A stretch of DNA of 14,541 bases, taken from assembly GCA_025356505.1 (NCBI GenBank), contig JANXSV010000197.1, positions 1 to 14,541 of the forward strand, written 5' to 3'. The stretch's first letter is position 1. Each line of letters begins with the position of its first letter. Shown one piece after another: positions 1 to 7,043 of the stretch. The stretch comes from Methylovirgula sp. Its GTDB lineage: Bacteria; Pseudomonadota; Alphaproteobacteria; Rhizobiales; Beijerinckiaceae. The notes under the pieces are model-generated. The model ran no database searches. It was not told the origin of the DNA and was given only the letters and a program-made list of their open reading frames with translations. The position numbers and the translations under genes were made by a program.

Positions 1-1520
1 GCGGAATTCTTATGGCGCAGTGCCGCTTCCCAAGCCTCAAGCGTTTCGGTCTGATCTGCAGGGCGGAACACCAGAAGATTCGGAATTGCGCGCAAAGATG
101 CCAGTTGCTCGACAGGCTGATGGGTTGGGCCATCCTCGCCCAGACCGATCGAATCATGCGTCATGGCATGGATGACATGCGCACCCATAAGCGCGCTCAA
201 CCTAATGGCCGGGCGGGCATAGTCAGTGAACACGAGGAAGGTTGCTCCCGAAGCGATGATACCGCCGTGCAGTGACAGTCCGTTGCAAGCTGCCGCCATG
301 CCAAATTCACGCACGCCCCAGTGGACATACCGTCCATTGAAATTGCCGGTGTTGATTTCTTTGGTCGCTTCCACCTTGGTATTGTTAGAGCCGGTCAAAT
401 CTGCCGAGCCAGTGACCAACTCCGGCACCAGCGGCGCGAGCAGTTTCAGCGCTGCTTCTCCGGCCTTGCGGGTTGCCATTTCAGTGGGGTCGGACGCGAG
501 CTTTTTCTTGGCGTCGGCGATAACCGCTCCAAGATTGGTAGGCAACACTCCGGCGATGCGGCGGGAGAACTCTTCCTTTTGGGCCGATTGGTTCAGGCTG
601 AGCTTCCAGGCTTTGTGTGCGCGCTTGCCCTTGTTGCCAGCCGTGCGCCATTTGGCGAGGATATCGGCTGGAATTTCAAACGCTGGATGGTTCCAGCCCA
701 GCTTGGCGCGCGTGCCTGCAACTTCCGCATCGGTGATTTCGCCATGAGCCTTAGCCGTTCCGGCGTTGGTAGGCTCACCAAATCCGATCACCGTTTTGGC
801 GGAGATCATGGTTGGCTTGTCGGATTTCTGGGCACGCTTGATGGCTTTTAAAATGGCCTTGGGGTCATGGCCGTCGATGGGAAAAGCGTTCCAACCGCAG
901 GCCTTGAAGCGCGCCACTTGATCGACAGAATCGGCGACGCCGAGCGGCCCGTCGATGGTGATGCTGTTATGATCATAAATCACGATCATCTTGCTTAAGG
1001 CCAGGTGTCCGGCGATGGCAATCGCCTCTTGGCTGACACCTTCCATCAGATCGCCGTCACCGCACAGGACATAGGTGTGGTGGTTGCACAGATCGCCGAA
1101 CTGCGCATTCATCATCCGCTCGGCCAGCGCCATGCCAACCGCTGTGGCCAGTCCCTGACCCAACGGGCCGGTGGTCGTCTCCACACCTTGGGTATGGTGA
1201 TATTCCGGATGGCCCGGGGTCAAGGAATTGAGCTGGCGGAAGTTCTTGATTTCGTCAAGGGTCATGCCCTTGGTGCCCGTGAGATAGAACAGCGCGTAGA
1301 GCAACATAGAACCGTGACCGCCAGACAATACGAAACGGTCGCGGTTGAACCAATGCGGATGGGCAGGATCAAAATTCATCACATCGCGATAGAGCACCGT
1401 AGCGATATCGGCGGCGCCTAGCGGCAAACCGGCGTGACCAGACTTCGCTTTGGCGACAGCGTCCATAGATAGAGCGCGGATGGCGTTGGCCATGTCATTG
1501 TGAGAAACCGGAACTGCCAT
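1..1520 (-). CDS. tkt: Transketolase, C-terminus cut off by window edge
   Basis: ThDP-dependent transketolase moves two-carbon ketol units between sugar phosphates in the non-oxidative pentose phosphate pathway (cytoplasm). The frame is open from the ATG at 1518-1520 to the window edge, giving about 506 codons of the usual 650-670; the C-terminal domain is missing. Visible motifs are GHAG (His29) and GGHGS (His69) in the Pyrophosphate domain, GPLGQG at 118-123, the Mg/ThDP motif GDGDLMEG at 154-161, and in the Pyrimidine domain WGVREFG with the catalytic Glu405, then THDSIGLGEDGPTHQP near the cut. An AGGA about 8 bases upstream supports the start. It is divergent from the DUF4164/zapA operon. 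The gap between the Pyr-domain motifs and the edge contains no stop or frameshift. Identification is very secure; only isozyme status is unknown. Confidence 0.97.
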   Translation of the reverse strand, partial: MAVPVSHNDMANAIRALSMDAVAKAKSGHAGLPLGAADIATVLYRDVMNFDPAHPHWFNRDRFVLSGGHGSMLLYALFYLTGTKGMTLDEIKNFRQLNSLTPGHPEYHHTQGVETTTGPLGQGLATAVGMALAERMMNAQFGDLCNHHTYVLCGDGDLMEGVSQEAIAIAGHLALSKMIVIYDHNSITIDGPLGVADSVDQVARFKACGWNAFPIDGHDPKAILKAIKRAQKSDKPTMISAKTVIGFGEPTNAGTAKAHGEITDAEVAGTRAKLGWNHPAFEIPADILAKWRTAGNKGKRAHKAWKLSLNQSAQKEEFSRRIAGVLPTNLGAVIADAKKKLASDPTEMATRKAGEAALKLLAPLVPELVTGSADLTGSNNTKVEATKEINTGNFNGRYVHWGVREFGMAAACNGLSLHGGIIASGATFLVFTDYARPAIRLSALMGAHVIHAMTHDSIGLGEDGPTHQPVEQLASLRAIPNLLVFRPADQTETLEAWEAALRHKNS

Positions 1521-1553
1521 GGAACCATCCTTAGTTAAAAAAGCTTGCGGAAG

Positions 1554-1559
1554 CACTAT
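1554..1559 (-). promoter_or_regulatory. Possible -10 box of the tkt promoter
   Basis: On the minus strand this reads TATAGT, five of six to the sigma-70 consensus, about 34 bases upstream of the tkt ATG. No good -35 hexamer lies 16-18 bases further upstream; that position is partly covered by the GTGA-N6-TCAC palindrome at 1574-1587, so the promoter may depend on an activator. This is inference from motif position only. Confidence 0.35.
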
Positions 1560-1573
1560 AGGGGCAAATGAGC

Positions 1574-1587
1574 GTGATGTGCGTCAC
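1574..1587. promoter_or_regulatory. GTGA-N6-TCAC palindrome, CRP/FNR-family-like site
   Basis: A perfect 4+4 inverted repeat with a 6-base spacer matches the core geometry of CRP-type sites (TGTGA-N6-TCACA), but the outer T and A are absent. Its centre lies about 33 bases upstream of the start site implied by the TATAGT box, not at the classical -41.5 position. Which regulator binds, if any, is unknown. Confidence 0.3.
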
Positions 1588-1810
1588 TAAATTTTTACTC
1601 GCACTCACGATTTTAAAGGCAAAACACCGTGGTTTGATAGCATTTGGACATGACCTGTCAATGAATATGAGCGCTGCGCCGCTGGAAATGAGACCGCCTT
1701 GAGACCGCAAAGTACACCGCCTCAACGCTGGATGTGAGAGCGCCGCGGTACCGGAAGGCTGATTTGAGGCCCTGCCCGAAACAGGGCGCCGACGTATTTT
1801 TGCGGACTAT

Positions 1811-1839
1811 TTGCAACTGTGGCGTAAGAAAGGCATAGT
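1811..1839 (+). promoter_or_regulatory. Candidate promoter for the DUF4164-zapA operon
   Basis: TTGCAA (1811-1816) and CATAGT (1834-1839) are separated by 17 bases; each matches four of six consensus positions. The implied start site is about 28 bases before the ATG at 1874. It is a modest match, chosen for spacing and position. Confidence 0.3.
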
Positions 1840-1873
1840 AAGCTTAGCATTAGTATGATGGAGCGCTAAACCC

Positions 1874-2161
1874 ATGACCCCGCTGCCGCACCGCCTTGAC
1901 GTGGCGCTTAAGCGCATTGCCAAAGCTCTGGATCATCTGGACGCTGCAGTGGAGCGGCGCGTGATTCAGGATCAGCAGTCGGGCGACCAAAGTCAGGAAT
2001 TTGCGGTGATGCAGGATGATCGCGCCCGCCTCGCGGTAGAGCTTGACGGGACGCTGGCAAAATCAAAACGCATTGAAGGGGCGGCAAAGGAAGCCGGTAA
2101 GCGGCTGGAACGCGCCAGCGCCACCTTGAAGGCGCTGCTCAGTGCCCATGATGCCAGCTAG
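1874..2161 (+). CDS. DUF4164-family small coiled-coil protein
   Basis: A 95-residue, charged, Ala/Leu/Arg-rich protein that is almost entirely predicted helix, with heptad-like spacing through residues 8-90 and no membrane segment or signal peptide. This matches the alphaproteobacterial DUF4164 family, typically encoded just before zapA. GGAG lies about 10 bases before the ATG. The downstream zapA-like gene starts 12 bases after the stop, so the two are almost certainly cotranscribed. Molecular function is not established; a role beside ZapA at the division site is inferred only from the constant gene pairing. Family assignment rests on size, composition and context, not on a catalytic motif. 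Confidence 0.75.
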   Translation: MTPLPHRLDVALKRIAKALDHLDAAVERRVIQDQQSGDQSQEFAVMQDDRARLAVELDGTLAKSKRIEGAAKEAGKRLERASATLKALLSAHDAS

Positions 2162-2173
2162 GGAGCGCGTAAT

Positions 2174-2542
2174 TTGCCCCATGTTTCGGTGACTATCGGC
2201 GGCCGACCCTATCGGCTGGCATGTGAAGAGGGCGAAGAGCTGCACCTCCAGCATCTTGCTGGCATCGTCGAGAGCAAGATTGAAGCCTATCGCGGCTCTT
2301 TTGGAGAGATCGGCGATCAACGGATCGCGGTTATGGCGGCGATTTCGCTTGCGGACGAGCTTGTGGAAGCGCAGCGCAAGATCGAGGCGCTGCAGGCGGA
2401 TACAAAATCCTATCAGCAAAACGAACAGCTCCACCAGACTCATCAGGAGGGCTGGGTGAGCAGCGTGGCCGAAGGCTTGGGCTCGATCGCCCAACGCATC
2501 GAAACAGCCGCTGCCGCATTGAACGGCGCGGGAAAGGTTTAG
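2174..2542 (+). CDS. zapA: ZapA-like cell division protein
   Basis: ZapA binds and bundles FtsZ polymers at the division site. The 122-residue protein opens with the ZapA N-terminal strand pattern (VSVTIGGRPYRLAC, residues 3-16), then a short helix ending at AGIVESKI and the conserved region with QRIAVMAAISLADEL (about 56-70), followed by a long C-terminal coiled coil (about 68-100) and a Gln-rich tail. The start is TTG, with AGGGAG at 2160-2165 overlapping the stop of the preceding gene and no better ATG nearby. It follows the DUF4164 gene by 12 bases and precedes the 6S RNA locus, the usual order in this bacterial group. Low sequence identity is normal for ZapA; fold and context make the call good. 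Confidence 0.85.
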   Translation: MPHVSVTIGGRPYRLACEEGEELHLQHLAGIVESKIEAYRGSFGEIGDQRIAVMAAISLADELVEAQRKIEALQADTKSYQQNEQLHQTHQEGWVSSVAEGLGSIAQRIETAAAALNGAGKV

Positions 2543-2604
2543 CGAAAAGCCTCTGGCAATTGCTGGGCAAAGCGCCTATCTTACGAAGGCGGGGCTGCTG
2601 GGTG

Positions 2605-2748
2605 CGTGTTGGATAGTATACCCGGGGCCTTATCGACACCAAGGGAGCTGTCCCTGTTCAGGCTCGTGGGCTTGAGCATATGGCGCCCACCTAACTAGTT
2701 AGGTTCCCGGTTTCGATGTCCCACGGCTTTTGTGGCTCCGTACTTTTA
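2605..2748 (+). ncRNA. ssrS: 6S RNA (ends approximate)
   Basis: 6S RNA binds the sigma-70 RNA polymerase holoenzyme and mimics an open promoter in stationary phase. It lies between zapA and ygfA, its classical location. The sequence can fold as a long interrupted rod: CGGGGCC (2623-2629) pairs with GGCTCCG (2734-2740, one G-U); ATCGACACC (2632-2640) pairs with GGTTTCGAT (2709-2717, one mismatch); the apical part contains AGGGA-GCTG-TCCCT and CCTAACTAGTTAGG. The unpaired 3' segment (2718-2733) can form a CCAC/GTGG hairpin, as expected for a 6S central bubble. T-rich sequence follows at 2743-2755. The 5' end is uncertain: GATAGT at 2612-2617 could be a -10 box, giving a start near 2620-2624, or the transcript may begin further upstream. 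Confidence 0.85.
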
Positions 2749-2767
2749 CATTTTTCAAGGGTAGATG

Positions 2768-3310
2768 ATGAGCGCCGCGGCAAAAGGCGAAATTCGCGCG
2801 GCGGCTTTGGCAAAACGCGACGCATTGAGCGCGCAGGAGCGCGCCGCTTTCAGCGCTCAAATCTGCCAGACTATTTTGAAACTGGCACCGACATTCCCAA
2901 GGGGGCCTGTTTCGATATTTTGGCCAATACGGTCGGAAATTGATACGAGGTCGATTATGGCGGGCCTGGCGCGGCTTGGATTTGCCATCGCCCTGCCGCG
3001 CACGGAAGGCTCAAGTCTTGAATTCCGCCTCTGGCACGACGGCGAGGCTTTGGACGCCGGACCATTTGGGCTCTCCGAACCCCCCCTGAATGCACCGCTC
3101 ACCCGCCCGGCGACCATGCTGATTCCGCTGGCTGCGTTTGATGCGTCTCTCCACCGTATCGGTTTTGGCAAAGGGTTTTATGACCGCGCCATAGCGGCGC
3201 TGAATCCCACACTCAAGATCGGCCTCGCCTTCTCCTGCCAACAGGTGCCGCATGTGCCGTTTGAAAGCCACGACGAGCGGCTAGACGCGATTGTGACGGA
3301 GAAGAGTTAG
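2768..3310 (+). CDS. ygfA: 5-formyltetrahydrofolate cyclo-ligase (MTHFS)
   Basis: This enzyme converts 5-formyltetrahydrofolate to 5,10-methenyltetrahydrofolate using ATP, salvaging one-carbon folates in the cytoplasm. The roughly 180-residue length is normal for the family. Visible are the basic N-terminal helix (KGEIRAAALAKRDALS), FWPIRSEIDT, and the family signature PLAAFDASLHRIGFGKGFYDR, whose GFGKGFYDR is the phosphate-binding loop, then HDERLDAIVTE near the C-terminus. The frame offers ATG at 2765 or 2768; AAGGG at 2757-2761 is better spaced from 2768. It follows the 6S RNA, and 6S-ygfA cotranscription is known in other proteobacteria. It is convergent with iolB. Confidence 0.95.
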   Translation: MSAAAKGEIRAAALAKRDALSAQERAAFSAQICQTILKLAPTFPRGPVSIFWPIRSEIDTRSIMAGLARLGFAIALPRTEGSSLEFRLWHDGEALDAGPFGLSEPPLNAPLTRPATMLIPLAAFDASLHRIGFGKGFYDRAIAALNPTLKIGLAFSCQQVPHVPFESHDERLDAIVTEKS

Positions 3311-3453
3311 GGGCTTAAGGTCAACTCTCCAAACCACAGCGAGGCTCGGCCCGCGCCCTCCAGGCCACCCGCTTTGCTCATGAAACCACTTGGCAGGGTT
3401 TGGCCGACTTTTGGCCGAACTCCGCCCTGATTTGCGCAGGTTTTTTGGCCGCG
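3311..3453. other. Convergent intergenic region between ygfA and iolB
   Basis: The 143 bases between the two facing stops contain a TTGGCCGA direct repeat and nested complementary stretches (CAGGG at 3394-3398 with CCCTG at 3425-3429). At 3426-3446 a short CCTG/CAGG hairpin is followed by six T on the plus strand, which could be a weak terminator for ygfA. I see no gene here. Confidence 0.4.
3426..3446 (+). terminator. Weak candidate terminator after ygfA
   Basis: CCTG (3426-3429), a 7-base loop, CAGG (3437-3440) and TTTTTT (3441-3446). The stem is only four pairs, so this is marginal, though it may be aided by the longer upstream CAGGG/CCCTG pairing. Confidence 0.3.
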
Positions 3454-4272
3454 TTATTTCGCCATCAGCCATTCGTGGTCGGGGTCGTTGTGAAACTTCC
3501 AAACCTTTTTCGGGCCGGCCATGACGTTGAGGTAAAATAGGTCATATCCGTGCGCCGCGCCTACCGGATGATAGCCTTTGGGTACCAAAACCACATCGCG
3601 ATCTTGAATAAGAATGGTCTCGTCGAGCGAGCGGTCCTCGGTGTAAACCCGCTGCACGCCATAGCCTTGGGAGGGGTTAAACCTATGATAATACGTCTCT
3701 TCCAGAAGGCTCTCGTGCGGGAGATTGTCCTGATCGTGTTTGTGCGGCGGGTAGCTGGACCAGTTGCCACCCGGGGTAATCACCTCCACCACCAGCAGGC
3801 TCTCGGCCACGTCGGTGTCGGGCAGGATATTGCGGACATAGCGGGTGTTTGAGCCTTTGCCACGGGTTTCCTGCCCGCATTCGCCCGGTGAAATAACCCG
3901 CGGCGGCAGTTTTCCGGTGGCGGGCGCGGCGCAAACCGCAATTTCGACATCAGTTGTCGCCTCCAAGGTCCAATTTGCGTGGCTCGGGGCATAAAGCGAC
4001 CACGGCGACCCTTCAAACTCGCTTTTGCGCTCGCCGATCTCGCCAAAACTATGATTTTTGCCTTTATGCAAAACGCTCGCGATTGCCTTGCCGGAGAGCA
4101 AAACCGCGCAAATCTCGTTATTTCCACTGGATTTTGCCAGCTTTTCGCCCTTTTTCAGGTAAAAAACCTCAAATCCGACATAGGTCCAGCGCGCAGACTT
4201 TGGCGTGATATGATGCACCCTACCTTGAGCGTTGGGGGCGGAAGCGCGGCGCAGAAGTGGAGATTTTGCCAT
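3454..4272 (-). CDS. iolB: 5-deoxy-glucuronate isomerase
   Basis: IolB isomerises 5-deoxy-D-glucuronate to 2-deoxy-5-keto-D-gluconate in myo-inositol catabolism. The 272-residue length is typical. It is a bicupin: an N-terminal half (about 20-120) and a metal-binding C-terminal half (about 140-265). The C-terminal half carries YPPHKHD (His177, His179), LEETYYHRF (Glu192 region) and KGYHPV (His235), the expected metal ligands by family pattern. Family-typical stretches also include WTYVGFEVFYL near the start and HGYDLFYLNVMAG near the end. It is the last gene of the operon, 10 bases after iolE, with AGGAG upstream of the ATG. No anomaly seen. Confidence 0.96.
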   Translation of the reverse strand: MAKSPLLRRASAPNAQGRVHHITPKSARWTYVGFEVFYLKKGEKLAKSSGNNEICAVLLSGKAIASVLHKGKNHSFGEIGERKSEFEGSPWSLYAPSHANWTLEATTDVEIAVCAAPATGKLPPRVISPGECGQETRGKGSNTRYVRNILPDTDVAESLLVVEVITPGGNWSSYPPHKHDQDNLPHESLLEETYYHRFNPSQGYGVQRVYTEDRSLDETILIQDRDVVLVPKGYHPVGAAHGYDLFYLNVMAGPKKVWKFHNDPDHEWLMAK

Positions 4273-4282
4273 CGGATTGCTC

Positions 4283-5179
4283 CTATTTCAGACCGGCTTC
4301 GGCTAGAAAGCGCTTGAGATTGGCGATGCCCTGAGTGGCGTTTTCCAACGGATTGGCCTTTTTCGGATCTTGTTCAGCCTCCAGCACAACCCAGCCGGAG
4401 TAGCCTGATAGCTCCTTGAAAACATTGACGTAATTGACGCTTCCCATGCCAGGAATCGTGAATATGCCGATTTCATCGCCCATGCCGACCACAGAATCGA
4501 GGAAGCTCCAGTCACCAGCCTTTGATTTGGCCAGAATTTCCGGCCGCACATCTTTGCAATGCACGTGGCTGATGCGCTTTTTGTAAGATCGCGCCACTTC
4601 AACAGGGTCGCAACCCGCCCAAGTTAAGTGTCCGGTATCAAACAGTAAATTTACGTTCGGGCCAGTGTGGTCCATGAAATGAGCGATATCCTCGCGGCTC
4701 TCAACGATGCCACCCATGTGATGGTGATAGCAGAGTCTGAAACCCTCGACCTTGAGCATATCTGCAAAATCAGTCATCTTTTTGCCATAGGGAGCCCAAT
4801 CGGCTGCCTGCATGTGCGGCCGTTTGGAGAGCGGCATGGCGCGGTTGCCTTGAATGGTGTTCGACACCTCCGCCACGATAAACACGTCCGTTCCCATGCC
4901 CTTTAGCAAAGTGCGGTGTTTGAGGGAGTCTTCGAATTCTTCCTGCGCGCTGCGTTCCAAAAGCTTTATCGAGTGCCACCCGCCGATACATGCAAGGCCG
5001 TATGGCGCCAGCGTTTCCGTTAAGGTGCTGACATCACGCGGAAATTTCTTGCCCAGTTCAAGGCCTTCGACGCCAGCCTGCTTAGCTTCACGCAGACACG
5101 TTTCCAGCGTGATATCCCCGCCGATCTCCTTCAAATCATCGTTTGACCAGATGATGGGGTTTGCGCCGATGCGGATCAT
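4283..5179 (-). CDS. iolE: Myo-inosose-2 dehydratase
   Basis: IolE removes water from 2-keto-myo-inositol (scyllo-inosose) to give 3D-(3,5/4)-trihydroxycyclohexane-1,2-dione, the substrate of IolD. It is a 298-residue xylose-isomerase-like TIM barrel. The family opening MIRIGANPIIWSNDDL fixes the start at 5179, preceded by GGAG; an in-frame ATG at 5227 lies inside iolD and would add 16 residues unlike the family. Likely metal ligands lie in FDTGH (Asp181), SHVHCKD (about 204-210) and VVLEAEQD (Glu267 or 269), by analogy with the fold. The start is one base after the iolD stop, indicating translational coupling. Confidence 0.96.
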   Translation of the reverse strand: MIRIGANPIIWSNDDLKEIGGDITLETCLREAKQAGVEGLELGKKFPRDVSTLTETLAPYGLACIGGWHSIKLLERSAQEEFEDSLKHRTLLKGMGTDVFIVAEVSNTIQGNRAMPLSKRPHMQAADWAPYGKKMTDFADMLKVEGFRLCYHHHMGGIVESREDIAHFMDHTGPNVNLLFDTGHLTWAGCDPVEVARSYKKRISHVHCKDVRPEILAKSKAGDWSFLDSVVGMGDEIGIFTIPGMGSVNYVNVFKELSGYSGWVVLEAEQDPKKANPLENATQGIANLKRFLAEAGLK

Positions 5180-5180
5180 T

Positions 5181-7040
5181 TCAATCTCCAATATGTTGTT
5201 TTTTGCGCGCCAGATCATATCCCGCACGCGCCTTCGTCACGGATTCTCGATTTGAAATTTCCGGCACGGCAACGTCCCACCAGTGTCCACCTGCGTCGGT
5301 GGAGTGCCTCGGGTCCGTGTCGATGACAATAACCTGGCTGTTGAGCGCCGCGCGCGCCGCCACGAAGGCAGCTTCCAGATCTGCAATTGTCGAGACTTTG
5401 ACCGCGTCTGCGCCCAAGGCACGGGCGTGGGCAGCAAAATCGATATTCGGAGCATTTTTCTGGTAGGAATCGCGCAGTAGATTGTTAAACGCAGCGCCGC
5501 CAGTGGCATGTTGCAGGCGGTTGATGCAGCCATATCCACGGTTGTCCGGCAGGATTAGAATGATTTTGAGGTCCATCATCACGGCTGTGGCAAGCTCTGA
5601 GTTCATCATCATGTAGGAGCCATCCCCGACCATACATATAACCTCGCGGGAGGGATCCGCCATTTTAACGCCTAAAGCACCGGCAATTTCATATCCCATG
5701 CACGAAAACCCGTATTCAAAATGATAGCCTCCCGGGGCGCCCGGCTGCCAAAGCTTGTGCATTTCTCCAGGCAATCCTCCCGCCGCACCCACAACGACAT
5801 CGGTGGGCAGAGCATGTCTGGCAATGGCACCGATGACTTGCGCATCCGATGGCAGATCTGCGTTTGAAAACTCAGCGGGAGCATAGGTGAAGCTTGAAAC
5901 ATTCTGCAGCCAATTGTTTTTGTCTTCGGTAGCGCCTTTGGCCCAAGCCGCAGGCGCGGTCCAGCCCGCCAGGGCAGAATTGAGCGCAGCCAGACCCGCG
6001 CGCGCATCAGCGATGAGCGGCAGCGCATTGTGTTTGGCAGCGTCAAAGGGTTGAACATTAAGGGCGATAATCTCGCGGTCGGGATTTTTAAAAAGTCCCC
6101 AAGAGCCCGTGGTAAAATCTGCCAAGCGCGTGCCGACTGCCAGAATAACATCGGCCTCGGCGGCGTAAGCATTGGCTGCTGCCGTGCCGGTGACGCCCAG
6201 AGCGCCTAACGCCATCGGCGATCCCGCCAACATCGACGATTTTCCGGCCTGCGTTTCGCCAACGGGGATGCCAAGCCGCTCTGCAAAAGCCTGCAACTGC
6301 GCCTCGGCTTCGGAATAAAGGACACCGCCGCCTGCCACGATGAAGGGTTTTTTTGCATTTTGCAGAGCTGCCGCCGCTTCAGCCAGATCCTGAACATCAG
6401 GGGATTGGCGACGGGGACGGTAAACCTTGCGCTCAAGAAAGCTGAGCGGGTAGTCATAGGCTTCGGCTTGAACATCTTGGCAGAATGCAAGCGTGACCGG
6501 CCCGCATTCAGCAGGATCGGTCAGGACGCTCATGGCGCGGCGAAGGGCCGGAATGATCTGCTCCGGGCGCGTGATACGGTCAAAATAGCGTGAAACAGGC
6601 TTGAAGCAGTCATTTGCGGACACGGTCCCATCGTCGAAATCCTCGATTTGCTGCAATACAGGATCAGGGATTCGGTTGGCAAACACATCTCCCGGTATCA
6701 GCAACAAAGGCAACCGGTTAACGTGCGCTACGGCAGCGGCGGTCACCATGTTCACTGCGCCCGGGCCGATTGACGTCGTGCAGGCCATCATACGGCGGCG
6801 GCGGCTGGCTTTTGCAAAGGCCACAGCAGCGTGCGCCATGCCTTGCTCATTATGAGCACGAAAAGTTGGCAAGACATCATTGGTTGCGTAAAGCGCTTCG
6901 CCGAGGCCAGCGACATTTCCATGCCCGAAAATCGCCCAGACGCCGGCAAAAATCGGCACCTCAAAACCATCGATTTCGGCCATTTGAACGCTTAGAAAGC
7001 GCGTCATCGCCTGCGCGGCGGTTAAGCGAATGGTTTTCAT
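5181..7040 (-). CDS. iolD: 3D-(3,5/4)-trihydroxycyclohexane-1,2-dione hydrolase
   Basis: IolD is a ThDP-dependent enzyme of the acetolactate synthase superfamily that hydrolytically opens the cyclohexanedione ring to 5-deoxy-D-glucuronate. It has 619 residues, the usual size. The N-terminal Pyrimidine domain carries RAHNEQGMAHAA with the ThDP-activating Glu65. The central domain spans about 210-360. The C-terminal Pyrophosphate domain carries GDGSYMMMN (472-480) through LPDNRGYG (Asn500), the Mg/ThDP motif. It starts 3 bases after the iolC stop with GGAG 8 bases upstream of the ATG. No truncation or missing catalytic residue was seen. Confidence 0.97.
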   Translation of the reverse strand: MKTIRLTAAQAMTRFLSVQMAEIDGFEVPIFAGVWAIFGHGNVAGLGEALYATNDVLPTFRAHNEQGMAHAAVAFAKASRRRRMMACTTSIGPGAVNMVTAAAVAHVNRLPLLLIPGDVFANRIPDPVLQQIEDFDDGTVSANDCFKPVSRYFDRITRPEQIIPALRRAMSVLTDPAECGPVTLAFCQDVQAEAYDYPLSFLERKVYRPRRQSPDVQDLAEAAAALQNAKKPFIVAGGGVLYSEAEAQLQAFAERLGIPVGETQAGKSSMLAGSPMALGALGVTGTAAANAYAAEADVILAVGTRLADFTTGSWGLFKNPDREIIALNVQPFDAAKHNALPLIADARAGLAALNSALAGWTAPAAWAKGATEDKNNWLQNVSSFTYAPAEFSNADLPSDAQVIGAIARHALPTDVVVGAAGGLPGEMHKLWQPGAPGGYHFEYGFSCMGYEIAGALGVKMADPSREVICMVGDGSYMMMNSELATAVMMDLKIILILPDNRGYGCINRLQHATGGAAFNNLLRDSYQKNAPNIDFAAHARALGADAVKVSTIADLEAAFVAARAALNSQVIVIDTDPRHSTDAGGHWWDVAVPEISNRESVTKARAGYDLARKKQHIGD

Positions 7041-7043
7041 TTT

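Larger units (their letters stand above)
1521..1873. other. Intergenic region between divergent tkt and DUF4164 genes
   Basis: These 353 bases hold no convincing gene. Near the tkt end lie a possible -10 and a GTGA-N6-TCAC palindrome; near the DUF4164 end lies a possible promoter. Between them are an 11-base-period direct repeat (TGAGACCGC at 1689-1697 and 1700-1708) and a small hairpin with stem GCCCTG/CAGGGC at 1769-1787. A short minus-strand open frame at 1531-1725 has no recognisable motif and I do not regard it as a gene. Confidence 0.6.

Noticed and set aside
226..1421. Several plus-strand open frames of 130-180 codons
   Set aside because: They lie opposite transketolase, whose motifs run uninterrupted through the same bases.
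1769..1787. GCCCTG/CAGGGC hairpin as a terminator
   Set aside because: No T run follows directly on either strand, and it lies between divergent genes where no transcript should end.
2063..2642. Minus-strand open frames opposite zapA and 6S RNA
   Set aside because: No motif, Arg/Ser-rich composition typical of shadow frames, and full overlap with better-supported genes.
2691..2704. CCTAACTAGTTAGG palindrome as a recombination or operator site
   Set aside because: It fits the apical stem of the 6S RNA, and there is no mobile gene nearby.
2716..2943. Plus-strand 75-codon frame overlapping the 6S RNA and the start of ygfA
   Set aside because: No motif or ribosome site, and it is out of frame with the clearly conserved ygfA protein.
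4283..5227. The longer iolE reading frame starting at 5227
   Set aside because: The first 16 residues overlap iolD and do not resemble the family; the conserved MIRIGANP start at 5179 has a good GGAG site.
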